Shown: positions 22,026-64,000, counted from the stretch's first letter. The stretch: DNA of 64,000 nucleotides from Chrysogorgia sp. JL179-B06 (GCA_035772405.1 JAYKKM010000341.1:910001-974000), one strand, 5' to 3'. Numbers and translations are program-made. The notes: generated from the letters alone by a model not told the origin.

Positions 22026-23410
22026 AGCGTTAGATGTATTTTTAAATAATTTGGAAGAGAAAATAACCATAAACGTAGTGCAACGAGGTGGAAATTCCTG
22101 GGAACATTTATACTCGTATTTCATTAGCGAAGGACATGAAGCAGTTAATTATGATACTGGTGGTTCCCTAAACATCCGTTTTATCATTTATTAACCAGAA
22201 GAGAAGCTTTCTGGGCTTATAAACTTAATTCATTTGTCTCTATAGGGGACTGAATATTAGGGGATTTTACTTAATTTGACTTGGTAATACATGCACTATG
22301 TAGTTTCTGTGCTAAACTACGCGAAAACCTTCGACAACTGATTCATTTTGGCATCGTAAATGTCAGAGTTACTGATTCATTTTGCCATCTTAAAAACTCA
22401 GACACAGTCTCTGTCACCTATAGTAAAGCTATATAGTCTCTCCATCCAATATGGCGCCCATGAGCTACTTCCGGCTTCCACATGTGAAAAAGACTGGTAA
22501 AAAACTGGAAAAGTAAAAAAGAACTGCACAAATACAGCTTATTTAATTGGACAAAAGAGAAAGACAACGAGTGGAAAAGACAGAACCATGGTCAGAAAAA
22601 GCAAGTATGATTCGCTATAAGACTGCTCCAGGATAAAGGCAGACCAGGAGGCTAAGAGAAGGTTGGACTCATTGACCGCAAACCAAGAAAGAAGCCACGC
22701 CTAGTTTGCACGAACCCACAAGGATTGAACAACTGAACAATGATCCAAAGTAATTTTTAGCGATAAGTCTAGGTTTCTTTTGCATAGGACTATAGGAGTG
22801 ATGTCACAGTGTATGTCAGGAGGATGGTACGTAGGGGAGGTATTTATGGAGGATATCGTCCAACTGACAGTGAAACAAGGAGGTAGTGGGATCATGGTTG
22901 TGGGGATGCATTAATGCAAAAGGTGTTGGCTTTCTCATCAAGGTAGATGGAAAGCTGAATTAATTGAGTTTTAGAACTGGCCAATAAGAATATGGAATCC
23001 ACCAGCCGATCCCTATTATATTACGCAAACGTGCATAACCTTCGTAAAAACCCATTTATGTAGTTCGTGAAAATTTCAAAATCTGACAAAAAAACAAAAC
23101 ACCAATGGATTTTTAAAGTTTTAAAATCTTGCAGTAAAATTCTATTATAACTAAATAACATTGTAAATGGATACAGACGAATTAAATAGCTACGAGTAGT
23201 TTACAAATAATATTGATTCACTAAGTATAAAAGCAGTGTGCTACATAGACACTAATCAAAAATTCTAAAAAGGTTGGTGTACTGCCGAAATAGTGATTGA
23301 ACAAAGGCCTTTCGTCAGGGTGTGAATGATGAAAAATCATTCGATCCCAGGGCCATTTTCGCCGACCTTCCTCCGTGGAGGCAAAATGCCCTGGGTACGA
23401 GGTTGAAGAG
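22026..23410. other. Intergenic; PLE tail trace at 23272-23320
   Basis: AAAAGGTTGGTGTACTGCC...AGGCCTTTCGTCAGG matches, in opposite orientation, the PLE-like end at 29893-29985. No gene is seen. Confidence 0.45.
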
Positions 23411-23414
23411 TTAA

Positions 23415-23926
23415 AGTGCTTATAAACCCAAAATGGTTTTTTGGTGATTCGGATAGAGCATAAAAAGTTAGTTAATAAGTTCTGGATTAGTTTTTGCGTT
23501 AAACTTTTAGTTTCGGAGATATAACGGCTCAAACATGCAAATTGTGCCATTTTTTTTGAAAAAAGTAGCGCCACCAAAATAACACACAGGGACCTGGATC
23601 CGAGGAACCATCTTCAACAACAACGAGGCTTTTGTATAGGAGAAGACAGCTATCTTAAGAGTTTTCATTGAAAAATGCCCAAACGATGTGTCTTTACGAT
23701 GTTACCTTGTCTACTCGAATTGTAATATATTTTTATAAGTATTGAAACATAACACGTTCCTCGGATCCAGTCTCCCGGCCTGCGCTACTTTTTTCACAAA
23801 TTGTGACTTTGAGCCCTTATATCTCCGAAACTAAAAGTTTAACGCAAAAACTAATCTAGAACTTATTGACTAACTTTTTATGCTCTATCCGAATCACCAA
23901 AAACCCATTTTGGGTTTATAAGCACT
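23415..23926. mobile_element. TTAA-flanked MITE
   Basis: TTAA at 23411-23414 and 23927-23930. Inverted ends AGTGCTTATAAACCCAAAA and TTTTGGGTTTATAAGCACT; similarity extends ~120 bp inward. Confidence 0.85.
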
Positions 23927-24330
23927 TTAAGTGAGATATGGAAAAGTTGTAAATGGTTAGTCTTTATAGTTTCAAGAGTTTTTTCAAATAAAAGAGTTAT
24001 TTTACAACTGAATGTTTCATTGCATAGGCAACTTTAAAGCATTCTAGTTTTATGTTTCATCTCTGATAAAATGTCTTCACTTGAAACAGACCTTCTATGC
24101 ACTATTTCAGCAGTAAACTAAAGGTAGTATTTTTGACTCACTGGATACACTAAGTGCTTAATTTAACCCACTGAAACGGCAGGGTAAAGTTTCATATAAG
24201 TTCCCCAAATGATGTCAGTACAAATATACAGCATAAAAAATCAAAACAAAATTTAGGATTACGTTAAGGGTGTTCGGACGTATTTAGATTTGCAGACCTT
24301 ATATCCGTTGCGAAGGAGAGTTAGAATTAA

Positions 24331-24792
24331 ACAGGGGAACTGTACCCAAAAACAAATGACTTTTAAATAAAAGGCCTTTAAGTATAATGTTTAGAAATGT
24401 TAACAGTTTTACGGTATCTGCTCCTGTACTCGAGAAATAACGTTTTTATTCTTGTATTTTATGCTTCTGGACGCCGCCGCCATTTTAGAGTTTGCTCGAC
24501 GACTCAGACTCGACGTCCAGCAGGGTTTCTTTTCAATTTTGACGTCACTTCAGCGCAAAGAACAAAAGACAAGCACTCAATGACGTCAAAATTTAAAAGA
24601 AAACCACCGCTGTACATCAATCTTGAGCCGTCAAATGGCCGAAAATGGCGGCGTCCAGAAGCATAAAATACGAGAATGAAAACGTTATTTCTCGAGTACA
24701 ACAGCAGATACCGTAAAACTATTAACATTTCTAAACACCACACTTAAGGCCTTTTATTTCTAACTAATTTATTTTTTGGGTACAGTTCCCCT
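24331..24792. mobile_element. TTAA-flanked MITE
   Basis: TTAA at 24327-24330 and 24793-24796. Ends ACAGGGGAACTGTACCC and GGGTACAGTTCCCCT; long inverted arms include GTTATTTCTCGAGTA. Confidence 0.85.
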
Positions 24793-24796
24793 TTAA

Positions 24797-25267
24797 AGTG
24801 CCCCTAACCTCAAAATATTTTATTGTCTTATTTAGAAGAACTTTTAAAATGATAAAGTAACTTCTTTTGAAGATTTTCACTTCTTCGCTTTCTTTGTGAG
24901 ATATATCAGTTTGTTTGATATGCAAATATCTGGAATTTCGTCACACATGCATAATGAGTTATCAGAAAATGTTATATATCTTTGCGTTCATGAAATAAAA
25001 ACACTAAAATGTGAATAACACGCGTGTGCGTTTCTCCCACAACACCAAACTTCTTGATTTTAAAGGATTTCGTTCGAGAATGAAAAAGATATACACATTT
25101 CTCCAATAAGTCATTATGCATGTGACGAAATTCCAGACATTTGCATATCAAACAAACTGATATCTCAAAAAGAAAGCAAAGAAACGAAAATCTTCAAAAG
25201 AAGTTACTTTATCATTTTAAAAGTTCTTCCAAACAAGACAATAAAACATTTTGAGGTTATGGGCACT
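24797..25267. mobile_element. TTAA-flanked MITE abutting the previous one
   Basis: TTAA at 24793-24796 (shared with the left neighbour) and 25268-25271. Ends AGTGCCCCTAACCTCAAAA and TTTTGAGGTTATGGGCACT; arms of ~200 bp. Confidence 0.85.
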
Positions 25268-25271
25268 TTAA

Positions 25272-26228
25272 CAAATTTGCAATGCAATTTCACAGATTTA
25301 AGAATCTATCAAGACAGTGTGTATGTGGGACAAAGCTCTTTCGTTTTGAAACGTCATCATGACGACATCGAAATATGAAAATTCCTAGAATCTTCGACGA
25401 TTTTTAAGAAAAATTACATGCGATTAGAATCTGGACAGTTATCTGCACAAAAGTACGTATGGATTTTAAGAATGTGTAAGGTCAATAAACACAATAAAAT
25501 GTTCATGACTTATTTAATTTATCAATAAATCCATACGTTTTTTTTTGTGGAAGTACGTCAGGTCTTCATGACACCAAAAAATGTAGCATAATGTCAAAAA
25601 TGGAGTTTAGAGATTTTGTCGATGACGTCATGTGACGTCATCAAATACGTCACCAGACGAAAGACGGTGGCCTACGTAAAACATTTTGGTTATACCTTGA
25701 ATTTATTGTCCACTCACGAAGTATATGAGGCGCTAAATGACCTGTCCTTAGCAACCGGTTGTCTAGCAACGGAATACGTCCGAACATGTGTTGTTTAGAA
25801 TATTCTGGATGTTTATGTGAAACTTCAGCCAGCAAGTGCGATTGTCTGTATAGTCTGTACACAAATACAACTGATGCAGGATCAGTTGGGCAGCAATCCT
25901 ACGAAATATATTTTACTTGTATTACCGGATATGTAAAATTTTAAAAACTAAAGGATGAAAATTATGTGACAGTTCCTGTATTAAACGGAGTAAATTACAT
26001 TATACATTACATGTTTCGTGGTCTAAAATTTAATTCTAGATTATATAAAATGAATTTAATCCTAGTATAAAATATTCATAAGCAATCCACACATAAAATA
26101 CTGCACCCCTGACAACAATATTTTGAATGAAATAATAATAATATTATGTTATCACTAAAAAAGTCAAACCCATATTCAGTACTTTAGCTGCATATGTTTG
26201 TGTTTTGGGTTTTTTAAAACAACATAAG
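25272..26228. other. 3' flank of the kinase gene
   Basis: No gene seen. An inverted pair of CRE-like TGACGTCA sites lies at 25621-25642. Confidence 0.4.
25621..25642. promoter_or_regulatory. Inverted pair of TGACGTCA (CRE-like) sites
   Basis: GATGACGTCA and TGACGTCATC separated by TG. Each half is a perfect CREB/ATF consensus. No transcript start is known nearby. Confidence 0.35.
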
Positions 26229-56122
<29,894 letters not shown>

Positions 56123-56224
56123 AGATTTACCGTCAGCAATAGTCAGTCAGTAACCATATGTAGGACTGTCACGAAAACCGTGACAAAATTCGGGGTTTCG
56201 ACGTCTAAACCGAACTTTCTTGCT

Positions 56225-56231
56225 TTTTATA
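56225..56231 (-). promoter_or_regulatory. Possible TATA box of the kinase gene
   Basis: TATAAAA on the minus strand about 103 bases upstream of the start codon. Confidence 0.4.
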
Positions 56232-56432
56232 AAACATAGCTGACAAACTGTAATTTAGCGGCTACTACTTCCGCGTACTCGATCGACGCCTAACGCGCGC
56301 GTGAATACCGCGTGACTACCGCGTGGCAGCGTGTGCCAGCAAATAACCCACGACCTTAAGTGTCTTCCTAACCCCCCGGCCGTTCCTTGCTTCGTTTGAA
56401 AGAGCTAACATCAAAAAGTAGGACGATATGCA

Positions 56433-57310
56433 GTTTACCGTTCCTTGATATCTTTTCTAGTTCAAGACTCCAGAGTTATAAAGAAAATATGGCACAAACA
56501 AATTGCTGATTCAGCACAAATTATGACGTCATATGGTTTGCATGTTAGTTTGATGAATGTTTAAATGAACTATATAGCTCAGTTACTATGTGTCAGAATC
56601 AAATGCACACATATAGTGCAATTAATGAAACAGTTGATGTCACTAATTTTGTTGTCAAGGTAACACTGTTGTACCCAGGCCCCTTGCACGGATTTTATAA
56701 AACACACTGTATTTATCACTGGGGGTATAATTTTCAAATTATTATAGTATAAATGTATTTTAGGCATGCATAGGTATGACAAGCACACGTCTGATATTAT
56801 TTTATCCTTATCAAGACAGAGTGTGAAGGTGTTTTATAAAATCCGTGCAAAAAAACAAAATTAGTGATATTATTTACAGTGTTTCATCTTGAACTATCTG
56901 TGTGCAAAGGTCCATTTGATTCTGACACATAGTAACTGAGCTGTAGTTCATTTAAACATTCACTAAAGTCACCAAACTAACATGCAAACCATATGACGTC
57001 ATAATTTGTGCTGACTCAGCAATTTGTTTGTGCCATTAATATTGGCCAGTTTCATATAAATCCCGAAATGACGTCACATAGACTATCTATAGCAAAATTC
57101 GAAATTAAAATCAGCTGTTATTTCTAAAAGAAATTATTATCGTAAGAGTTAGGGTCAGTATTAGGTTCAGGGTTAGGGTTAGGATTAAGGTTAGGTTTGG
57201 GTTAGGACTATGTTCTAAATTCGGGATACTTATATTTTCCCTTGATTTTGACATCTTTAAATCTATATAACTCTGGAACTAGAAAAGATATCAAGGAACA
57301 GTAAACCGAA
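56433..57310. mobile_element. Foldback element upstream of the kinase gene
   Basis: Ends TTCCTTGATATCTTTTCTAG and CTAGAAAAGATATCAAGGAA are inverted; long inner arms share CAAATTGCTGA and CTGACACATAGTAACTGAGC. The left half contains the dispersed repeat 56538-56838. A TTAGGG-like patch lies at 57140-57205. Confidence 0.8.
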
Positions 57311-57316
57311 TAAATC

Positions 57317-57528
57317 GGCTCGTTCTTCGTGTAGAGGACACAGACTACGTCATAGTCTAATAAACGTTATTTTCGGAGCAATCAGAAGCTTTACAGCAAC
57401 AAAAACTCTAACCATAACCCAAACAAAATCTCTATCACTAACCCTAAAATAAAAAAATACTAACCCTACTTCTAAACCCAACTTTTCGATTATGCAAATT
57501 TATGTGTCCTCTACACGAAGAAGGACCC
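57317..57528. mobile_element. 212-bp MITE with TAACCCTA-rich core, copy 1
   Basis: Ends GGCTCGTTCTTCGTGTAGAG and CTCTACACGAAGAAGGACCC. Nearly identical to 63215-63428. Flanking octamers AATAAATC/AACAAACC match at 6 of 8. Confidence 0.9.
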
Positions 57529-58319
57529 AACAAACCGGCTGTTTTGTTGAACAAACAAACCAATTTTGAATTTTCCGAACAAGACACATTATGTTAACAT
57601 AAATTAGGATTAATTATCATAAATCAGGTTGAAAAACTTCCATTTTTCTAGAAAAGGCCATCTTGCACGCCCGCGTAGCATCATGAAAATTCAAAATGCC
57701 ACCAATCGCAGAGTAATTGTTTATGAAATCAAATCAAATTTTGGCGTGTGAGTGGATCGCTTGTCGAATTTCAATTTTTAATCTTGCGTTATCGTGTCAT
57801 GCCGTGTTTTTCGATTGACGACTTCGGGGGTCTTCTATGACCCCTGTTGACTGGACCGGACAGGAAAGAGTTAAGATCCAGGAGGAATATTAAAGTAATA
57901 TGTTTTAACATTAACATAATATACCATAGTCCATAGAATCTCGAAAGTAGCCAAGGACGGCTACTTTGGGAGGGGCGGTTACTTTCGGAGGGCGCTTACT
58001 TTCGGGTTGTTATTTTTAGCATCGGCCAAGTTTTAACCACTACTGTACATCTTGCACAACGTTTCAAAGTTTTGTTTTATTTTGATTAAATTACATAAGA
58101 GTAGTTACTTATTATCTAATGCTAATAATTTACCGTACTCGATAAAGCTAAGGCTGAAAGTTCTTAAGTCATCATTTGCCATTTTTTGTTTTTCCTTATT
58201 TCAGAGCAGAAAAAAATTGTTACAACTTATTTATACAATAGTTATAGAGATCGGAAGGGGCTACTTTCGTGGGGCCCTATGATAGACGAAGTATTCCCTA
58301 TTTCGCCGTGAGAAATCTG

Positions 58320-58323
<4 letters not shown>
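57529..58323. other. Intergenic; possible MITE 57925-58285
   Basis: ATAGTCC...CGAAAGTAGCC and GGCTACTTTCG...CCCTATGATAG are inverted ends of a possible MITE. No gene recognised. Confidence 0.4.
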
Positions 58324-58494
<171 letters not shown>

Positions 58495-58875
58495 GTTGGC
58501 TATATATTTGCACAGCAGTTCGTGTCGTACGTCACAATTTTCAACACTATTTGGTTATTTTCTAGGTACAAAACTAACCCTTGCCTAAAATCAAACCCTG
58601 ACCTAACCCTAACCTTATTTCAGTTTAAAGTCGAACAATTAGAGGCATGGTATATTTTGACGTCACGATAATCCCATATGAAGTTGCGTCTGCCACACTG
58701 CATCCGATGCCCTTCCGAGCGTTTTTAGAGCGTTTTTTTGGGTGGGGGTAAAGCGAACGTTTGAGCATGTTAGGGGATTCTTCTGAAATGGCTGGTAATG
58801 CATCTAAAACCGCCAAACGCAAGAACTCGGGCAACTGTGGTAGCGCGAGTCTGGCGGTTTCGGCTTCATTATTTG

Positions 58876-59364
58876 CAGGGGCGTACCGTGACCATTTTGG
58901 ATGGGGGGGAGGGGGGGGGTGTGTATCGTCTTAGTTTTACCAACGAATTACACATGGGCGCAGATTTTCTTCCATTGCATTGTACGTACCAGTAACAGTT
59001 ACCTTGTATCCAGAATCTTCACTCGGCGTACTAGGTTGGATCGGAAATCGGGAAAAGGGAGGAATATTAATTTAACATTAACCCATGCAATGGTAACAAT
59101 ATTACATTTCATATAAATCGAATTTTATACAACCGACAAAGTTTAAACAGTCGATGAAGTCAATTTTACCAACGATCTAATATGACGAACAGTTTACCGA
59201 CAGCCTTAACTATTACAAGATTTTCCCAACTTCCGGTCTGACCAATCGGTTTTACCGACGACGCCAGGCTTTACCGACCGACTCCGCGTTTTACCGACCA
59301 ATTCAGTGAAAAGTGGGGGGTGTCACACCCCCCCCCCCCCCCAACCCCGCACGGTACGCCCCTG
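58876..59364. mobile_element. hAT-like MITE with exact 8-bp duplication
   Basis: ATTATTTG at 58868-58875 and 59365-59372. Ends CAGGGGCGTACCGTG and CACGGTACGCCCCTG. Poly-G near the left end and poly-C near the right pair with each other. TTTACCGAC repeats inside. Confidence 0.95.
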
Positions 59365-59372
59365 ATTATTTG

Positions 59373-61316
59373 TATTTTGGGGGTTCCACAAATTTGCAAA
59401 ATCGTGCAATAATATTTCCTGTCAAGCTTTTGCGAACCGTCAGGCATGTTGTTTCTTTTCGACAGCTTTGCTTTTGGTCGAATGGTGTTGTTCTCTGACT
59501 CTGTTGGTAGATTTTGAAAGTAACTGTGTGGCTGACAATGTGGCTGACAACTGTGTTGAATACGCTCACTATGCTTACTGAGTGAACTGCACACGCTGAT
59601 CGCGGTAGAACTATACTAAAAGATGACGAGCGATTTCGAAACGGTTAGGATGAAACTCCAGGGGTGTTAGGGAGCCTGACCTTTTATACAACAAGAGTGT
59701 TTAATCAGTTTACTCATGAATTATTAATGATTTGAGAAAATATGCCAAGTTGCAACGTAACTGCAAAAAAGCAGTCGCACAATTAAAGCAACAGCAGTTA
59801 AACTGTAGTTAAGAGACAAATACAGTATGCCAGCTGGGTCCCCGAGGTAACGCCTTGCAAGCCAAACAGCCCCAATTAGCAAAATGTCATTGAAGGCTCA
59901 GAGATCTGCCTCGGTGAATGTTCCAAAGTTGCATTATAATTTGGTTCGATGTTGAAAAATCGATTGATTCAATTTATATCAATTTTTGGGTTAAAAGAGT
60001 GGTATATTTTTTGTTTTTAATACGCCAAGTTTTACTTCTGCTTTCTTCTTGCTCCCAGTCCAGGAAAAAACTAGGTAACTGAGAAAATGAACTATTGTTA
60101 TTCTTATAATTCTCAGTACACGGTAATGCAATGTTCAAAAACATGTTTTTATGAAGAGTAAATAAATTAAAATATTTCGTCCGAGTACCAAACTAATTTT
60201 ACAAATTTCAAGGAATTGTATATGAAAATTTATATACTGCTGACAGTGACGATATCATTTTTATCTTCACTGTGAAAATATTATAATAGAACATTACATG
60301 GTCGATTGGAGATACGAATTTTATCTTCTTGTCTTGATAATATTGTAACGAAGTAAAATTTTTGTTAAATAATTACTTTTTAATTTCGTTACTTTTTGTT
60401 TTATCGGCAAAGTAAAAAAATTAATTCGGAACGCGAAGTCGCGAAATACTCGGTCGACTCCATCCATCCGCTGGAGATCTAGAGACCAGGACTTTGGAGT
60501 CGCGCATGCTTAGTATCGGAAAAAGCACGGCAGGGGGATATAGGGTTAGAAAACTCATTAGGCGGGGGGTTAGGGTTAGAAAACGCATTAGGCGGAGGGT
60601 TTGGATTGGGTTCTAACCCTACAGTTACCAATAACCACAATTACCAATTATCGGTACTTCGGTATATAGGTAGGAGGATAATCTGTCCACTGAGGGTCAT
60701 TAAACGAGTGACGACTAGTTTCTAAATTATATTTATGCCCTGCCAGGTTATCCTCACTCTTAAATTGCCAATAATCGGCTTAATGCTGTTAGATTACTAA
60801 TAATGGCTAATTCCACAACAGTAAATTGTAGGATTCTAGAACCCAACCCCAACGCAACACCAATCCTAACCCTAACACCCGCCTCATTTGTTTTTAGCAG
60901 TCCACCACCACCAGAACAGAACAGTTAAAAGAGAAAACACTGCATTAACAAGTCCCTCTACTCGATTTTTACCCTCACCCCTGACCTCTATATATAACTG
61001 GACTACTGGGCGTCCATAAGCATGTGGGATTATAAATTAACTATTAGACGCATGCGCTCAGTAACGTGTTAAAGAGTGAGTGTCAGGGTAGCGCTTTGCG
61101 CGCTTGTTTTCTTCTTGGCGGCCATTTTATGGGACGCCTATTTCAGTTCACAAACGAATCCGTCGATATTTGATCACTCCTTCTCATAAATTATCCATTT
61201 TCAAGTTTTCTAAGAAGTAAATATACCTGAGTGATCAATTATTGTGATATTTTTCGTAAAATTGATCATTTACTATAGTAATCTTTTCGATACATAGAAG
61301 CTGCTACGAGCGCTTC
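59373..61316. other. Intergenic
   Basis: No gene recognised. Degenerate GGTTAGGGTTAGAAAAC units with CATTAGGCGGGGGG at 60540-60605 resemble the reverse complement of 35275-35330. Confidence 0.45.
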
Positions 61317-61319
61317 GCC

Positions 61320-62545
61320 TCCGATTGGGAAAAGGGCATGTGTTACAGCGGGAACGGCCGCAAGAAAATGTTCCCGCTGGTGCCGAGGTATTTTGTTTAA
61401 GGGCACTATGTACTAAGGAGTCACGAATGTTTTTATTACGGCGAAAAGATACCAAAGGGTTGTCGGTGAAAATGGCTGACGTCTCAGGATCATTTTGTAA
61501 AATGTGAAAATGTCGATTAATAATATTTTTAACTTTAAAATTGAAAGGATGAAATGTTAGAACTAAAGGAATTTTATTGTTTGAAACTCGTTCCAAAGAT
61601 GGTTCAAGGGCGTCTAAACGGGGGACGAGAAAAGCTTTCTGAACGGCGAGGTCTAAAAGGTTGGTAGGGTAACCACGTTGGACAAAAAAAGATCTCATTT
61701 CTATTGATTTGACTTGAAAATCTTGGTCGTCGCTACATAAGCGGCGAAGACGCAGTAATTGAGAGTAAGGGATGGATTGCTTAGTGTGGTTGGGATGAGA
61801 GGATGAAAATAGAAGATAACTATGGGAGTCAGTAGGCTTGTACGAGACCGACGTTTTCAGCGAATCACCATTAATCGAAATTAAAATATCAAGGAACGAT
61901 ACAGAGGTCTCGCTGATTTCCCACGTGAACTTCAGAGCAGGATGAAAATCATCAACAAAGTTGATGAACTGCTCTAAAAGGACACGTGAACACGACGCTG
62001 TTCCTAAACAGTCATCGATAAATCTGCCGAAAAAATCAGGCAAGGGACCCGTGTATTGTTCAAAGATCTGTTTTTCAACATAACCAACAAATAAGTTAGC
62101 ATAGCTTGGACCCATTTTGGTGCCCATCGCAACACCACTTATTTGCTGATAATGTTCACCATCAAACGAAAAATTGTTAAGGGTAAGCACTAGTTCTGCT
62201 AAGCGGAGTAACGTGGTTGTGGAGGGTTCTAAATTAGTGCGCTGATCAAAGAAAAACTTCAGAGCTTCAAGTCCATCACAATGGGGAATGACGGTGTATA
62301 AGGACTTAACGTCCATCGTGAAAATAAATTTATCGGAACTACTGAAACGTAACTGGTCGAAAATTTGCAAGGCATGTTTAGTATCTTTGATATAAGAAGG
62401 CAACTTCTCAACCAAAAAATACATAACGTTGTCTAGAAAACTGGAAACGAGCTCGGTGGGGCAACTACAAGCGGAAACAATCGGCCTGCCAGGATTGTTA
62501 GGTTTATGGATTTTAGGTAGGAAATATATGACAGGCACTAAATTC
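61320..62545 (-). pseudogene. PLE family-2 second copy, truncated at both ends
   Basis: Almost identical to 46590-47790. The frame is open from PVIYFLPKIHK through FIDDCLG and across the RT-nuclease junction to CGRSRCNTCPF, then leaves homology at ~61325. On the 5' side homology stops at 62536 and is followed by ACTAAATTC, the same nonamer that joins the ORF to an inverted tail at 48449. Confidence 0.85.
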
Positions 62546-63081
62546 AGGAACTAAAGCCATCCGGGCCAGCTTGTTCGTCAGAAACGGCGTTGCGCGCGGC
62601 CCGCAGTGGTTCACAAACAAGCAAACCGCTCAAATCGTCTTGAACATTAACTTCATAACGTCCCGAAGTCAGGATCGGACTCCAATTTCAACATTTCCAA
62701 ATAAATATAGAGTTCACATGCAAATTATAGTTCTAACGATGCGATGCACTGCAATCAATTCGTATGAAAACAAAAACACAAGCGCGCAAAGCACTACCCT
62801 GACACTCACTCTTTAACAATCCAATAATTTATTGCTTACAGTGCGCTTTAACAAGTCCAGTAATTTGTGGCTTACAACGGGAGGGACGGGTGGGGGCATC
62901 AGCTGGAGTCTACGTTCTCATGGTAGCGACAACTGACCTGTATTCAGGCCTGGAGCTACGGGTGTGTGTGTGTGTGGGGGGGGGGGGGAGGGGGTGCGAC
63001 ACCCAAAAATCTTTATACGAGTTTCAGTCGGCAGAAGTTATATTTTAGACGTGTTCGATTTGACACGGACAAGTAGAATCA
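62546..63081. other. Intergenic with (GT)n/poly-G
   Basis: TGTGTGTGTGTGGGGGG run at 62962-62990; CAGGCCTGGAGCTACGGG at 62944 resembles a hAT end without a partner. No gene. Confidence 0.5.
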
Positions 63082-63085
63082 TTAA

Positions 63086-63513
63086 AGTGGCACTACGATG
63101 AAAATTCACCCCCGTCTTTTAGATTTTCTTTAGCATAGAATAGTATTTCAGGGTCGGAAGTGATCATTGATGTAAAAAAAACCTAAAAAATGGTATTTTG
63201 AAGTAAGTATTTTGGGCTCGTTCTTCGTGTAGAGGACACAGACTACGTCATAGTTCATGATAAACGTTATTTTCGGAGCAATCAGAAGCTTTACAGCAAC
63301 AAAAACTCTAACCATAACCCAAACAAAAACTCTATCACTAACCCTAAAATAAAAAAATACTAACCCTACTTCTAAACCCAACTTTTCGATTATGCAAATT
63401 TCTGTGTCCTCTACACGAAGAAGGACCCGTATTTTGAGCTCTGAAATCACTATTATTTAGGCCACCATTGCTAAAAACGTGTTCCAAGTGAGCCTGCAAT
63501 TTCAAAAGGTATT
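63086..63513. mobile_element. TTAA MITE related to 5582-6147, split by another MITE
   Basis: TTAA at 63082-63085, then AGTGGCACTACGATG. The sequence follows the reverse complement of 6147 down to about 5945, interrupted at 63215-63428, and is cut off at 63513. Confidence 0.85.
63215..63428. mobile_element. 214-bp MITE with TAACCCTA-rich core, copy 2
   Basis: GTATTTTG is duplicated at 63207-63214 and 63429-63436; the uninserted relative near 6010-6030 has it once. The 8-bp duplication suggests a hAT- or P-type transposase. Confidence 0.92.
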
Positions 63514-63905
63514 CCAATGAATCCGAATATTTTTCCGCCCGCGATCACACGAGTTTGCGGTGCAGACAAAATGGCGGATGTTGTTGTTATTGCACTGTTG
63601 TCGGTAGTTGGTTGTCTGATTTTGTTGCAGGCACATATGATGCACGAACTACTCCAAGAAGTAGTTATACTTCATAAACACTCTCTGTAACATCCTTTCT
63701 AGCCTTCTTTTTGAGCGGCATTTCGCGAAATGCTTGGTAACCGTTCCCGCATAAATGTTTCCGGATTTCATCGCGTGTGTAAACGATGTGAATCCGAATA
63801 CTCCCGAGTGTAAACAGCTACCAATCCGAATACTCGGTTTATGATGAATCCGGAAACATTTACGAATCCGGAAACTTTTGCTCTAGTGTAAACGTGGTCC
63901 TAGCC
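63514..63905. mobile_element. Harbinger-like non-autonomous element (partial)
   Basis: ATGAATCCGAATA at the left and repeated AATCCGGAAAC, CTAGTGTAAACGTGG at the right resemble GTTTACACTAG-type ends. A 39-codon frame (63571-63690) starts MADVVVIALLSVVGC and is unassigned. Confidence 0.35.
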
Positions 63906-64000
63906 TACCACTTTAACTTTTAGCACTTACCAGTTTAAATTAATTTCAAACTACCAAATTTAAGACTCACAAATCTAATGTTGATTATTAAATGTTTTGT

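Overview
This is a metazoan nuclear scaffold: intron-containing genes with GT-AG splice sites, AT-rich, and saturated with (TA)n microsatellites, Penelope-like retroelements (PLEs), MITEs and tRNA-derived SINEs. The combination of a Src/FRK-type kinase with an HRDLAARN loop, several hammerhead-bearing PLE families, L2/CR1-type LINE fragments and a Crypton-like domain fits an early-branching animal. A cnidarian (probably anthozoan) is the best guess; a sponge is not excluded. No taxon can be proven from the window alone.

Two split genes can be assembled by splice site, phase and domain content, both on the minus strand. The first (10143 to 3235, four exons, all introns phase 1) encodes a predicted secreted protein of about 227 residues: signal peptide, very acidic Glu/Asp-rich region, Lys-Arg site, then a strongly basic domain with 16 cysteines. 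I do not recognise the family; the layout recalls precursors with an anionic propeptide and a cationic mature peptide. The second (56122 to 26229, four exons, about 30 kb) encodes a complete Src-family tyrosine kinase of about 527 residues: myristoylation/palmitoylation N-terminus, SH3, SH2, kinase, C-tail tyrosine. Its first intron (about 19.8 kb) holds most of the retroelements.

Layout: 1-2.3 kb, Crypton-like fragment and hammerhead ribozymes including a head-to-head pair in a palindrome; 3-10.2 kb, the secreted-protein gene with MITE-rich introns; 10.6-26 kb, intergenic repeats (SINEs, PLE tail fragments, TTAA-flanked MITEs, a LINE relic); 26.2-30.7 kb, kinase-domain exons separated by an intron carrying an inverted zinc-finger element; 30.8-35.6 kb, a PLE relic, MITEs and a LINE tail; 35.6-36.5 kb, SH2 exon and a LINE RT fragment; 36.8-39.5 kb, a satellite of about 90 copies of a 28-bp unit flanked by inverted repeats; 39.9-48.5 kb, three PLEs; 48.5-55 kb, SINE tandem, pogo-like elements, a TTAA element and a hAT-like MITE; 55.7-56.2 kb, first kinase exon and TATA box; 56.4-64 kb, foldbacks, MITEs, a second PLE copy and Harbinger-like sequence.

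A recurring theme is the hammerhead ribozyme. At least six sequences match the CUGANGA...GAAA...UH core with pairing stems I, II and III, and a second, shorter motif family recurs at PLE ends and at the edge of the satellite array. These are usually found in direct or inverted pairs and usually abut (TA)n tracts.
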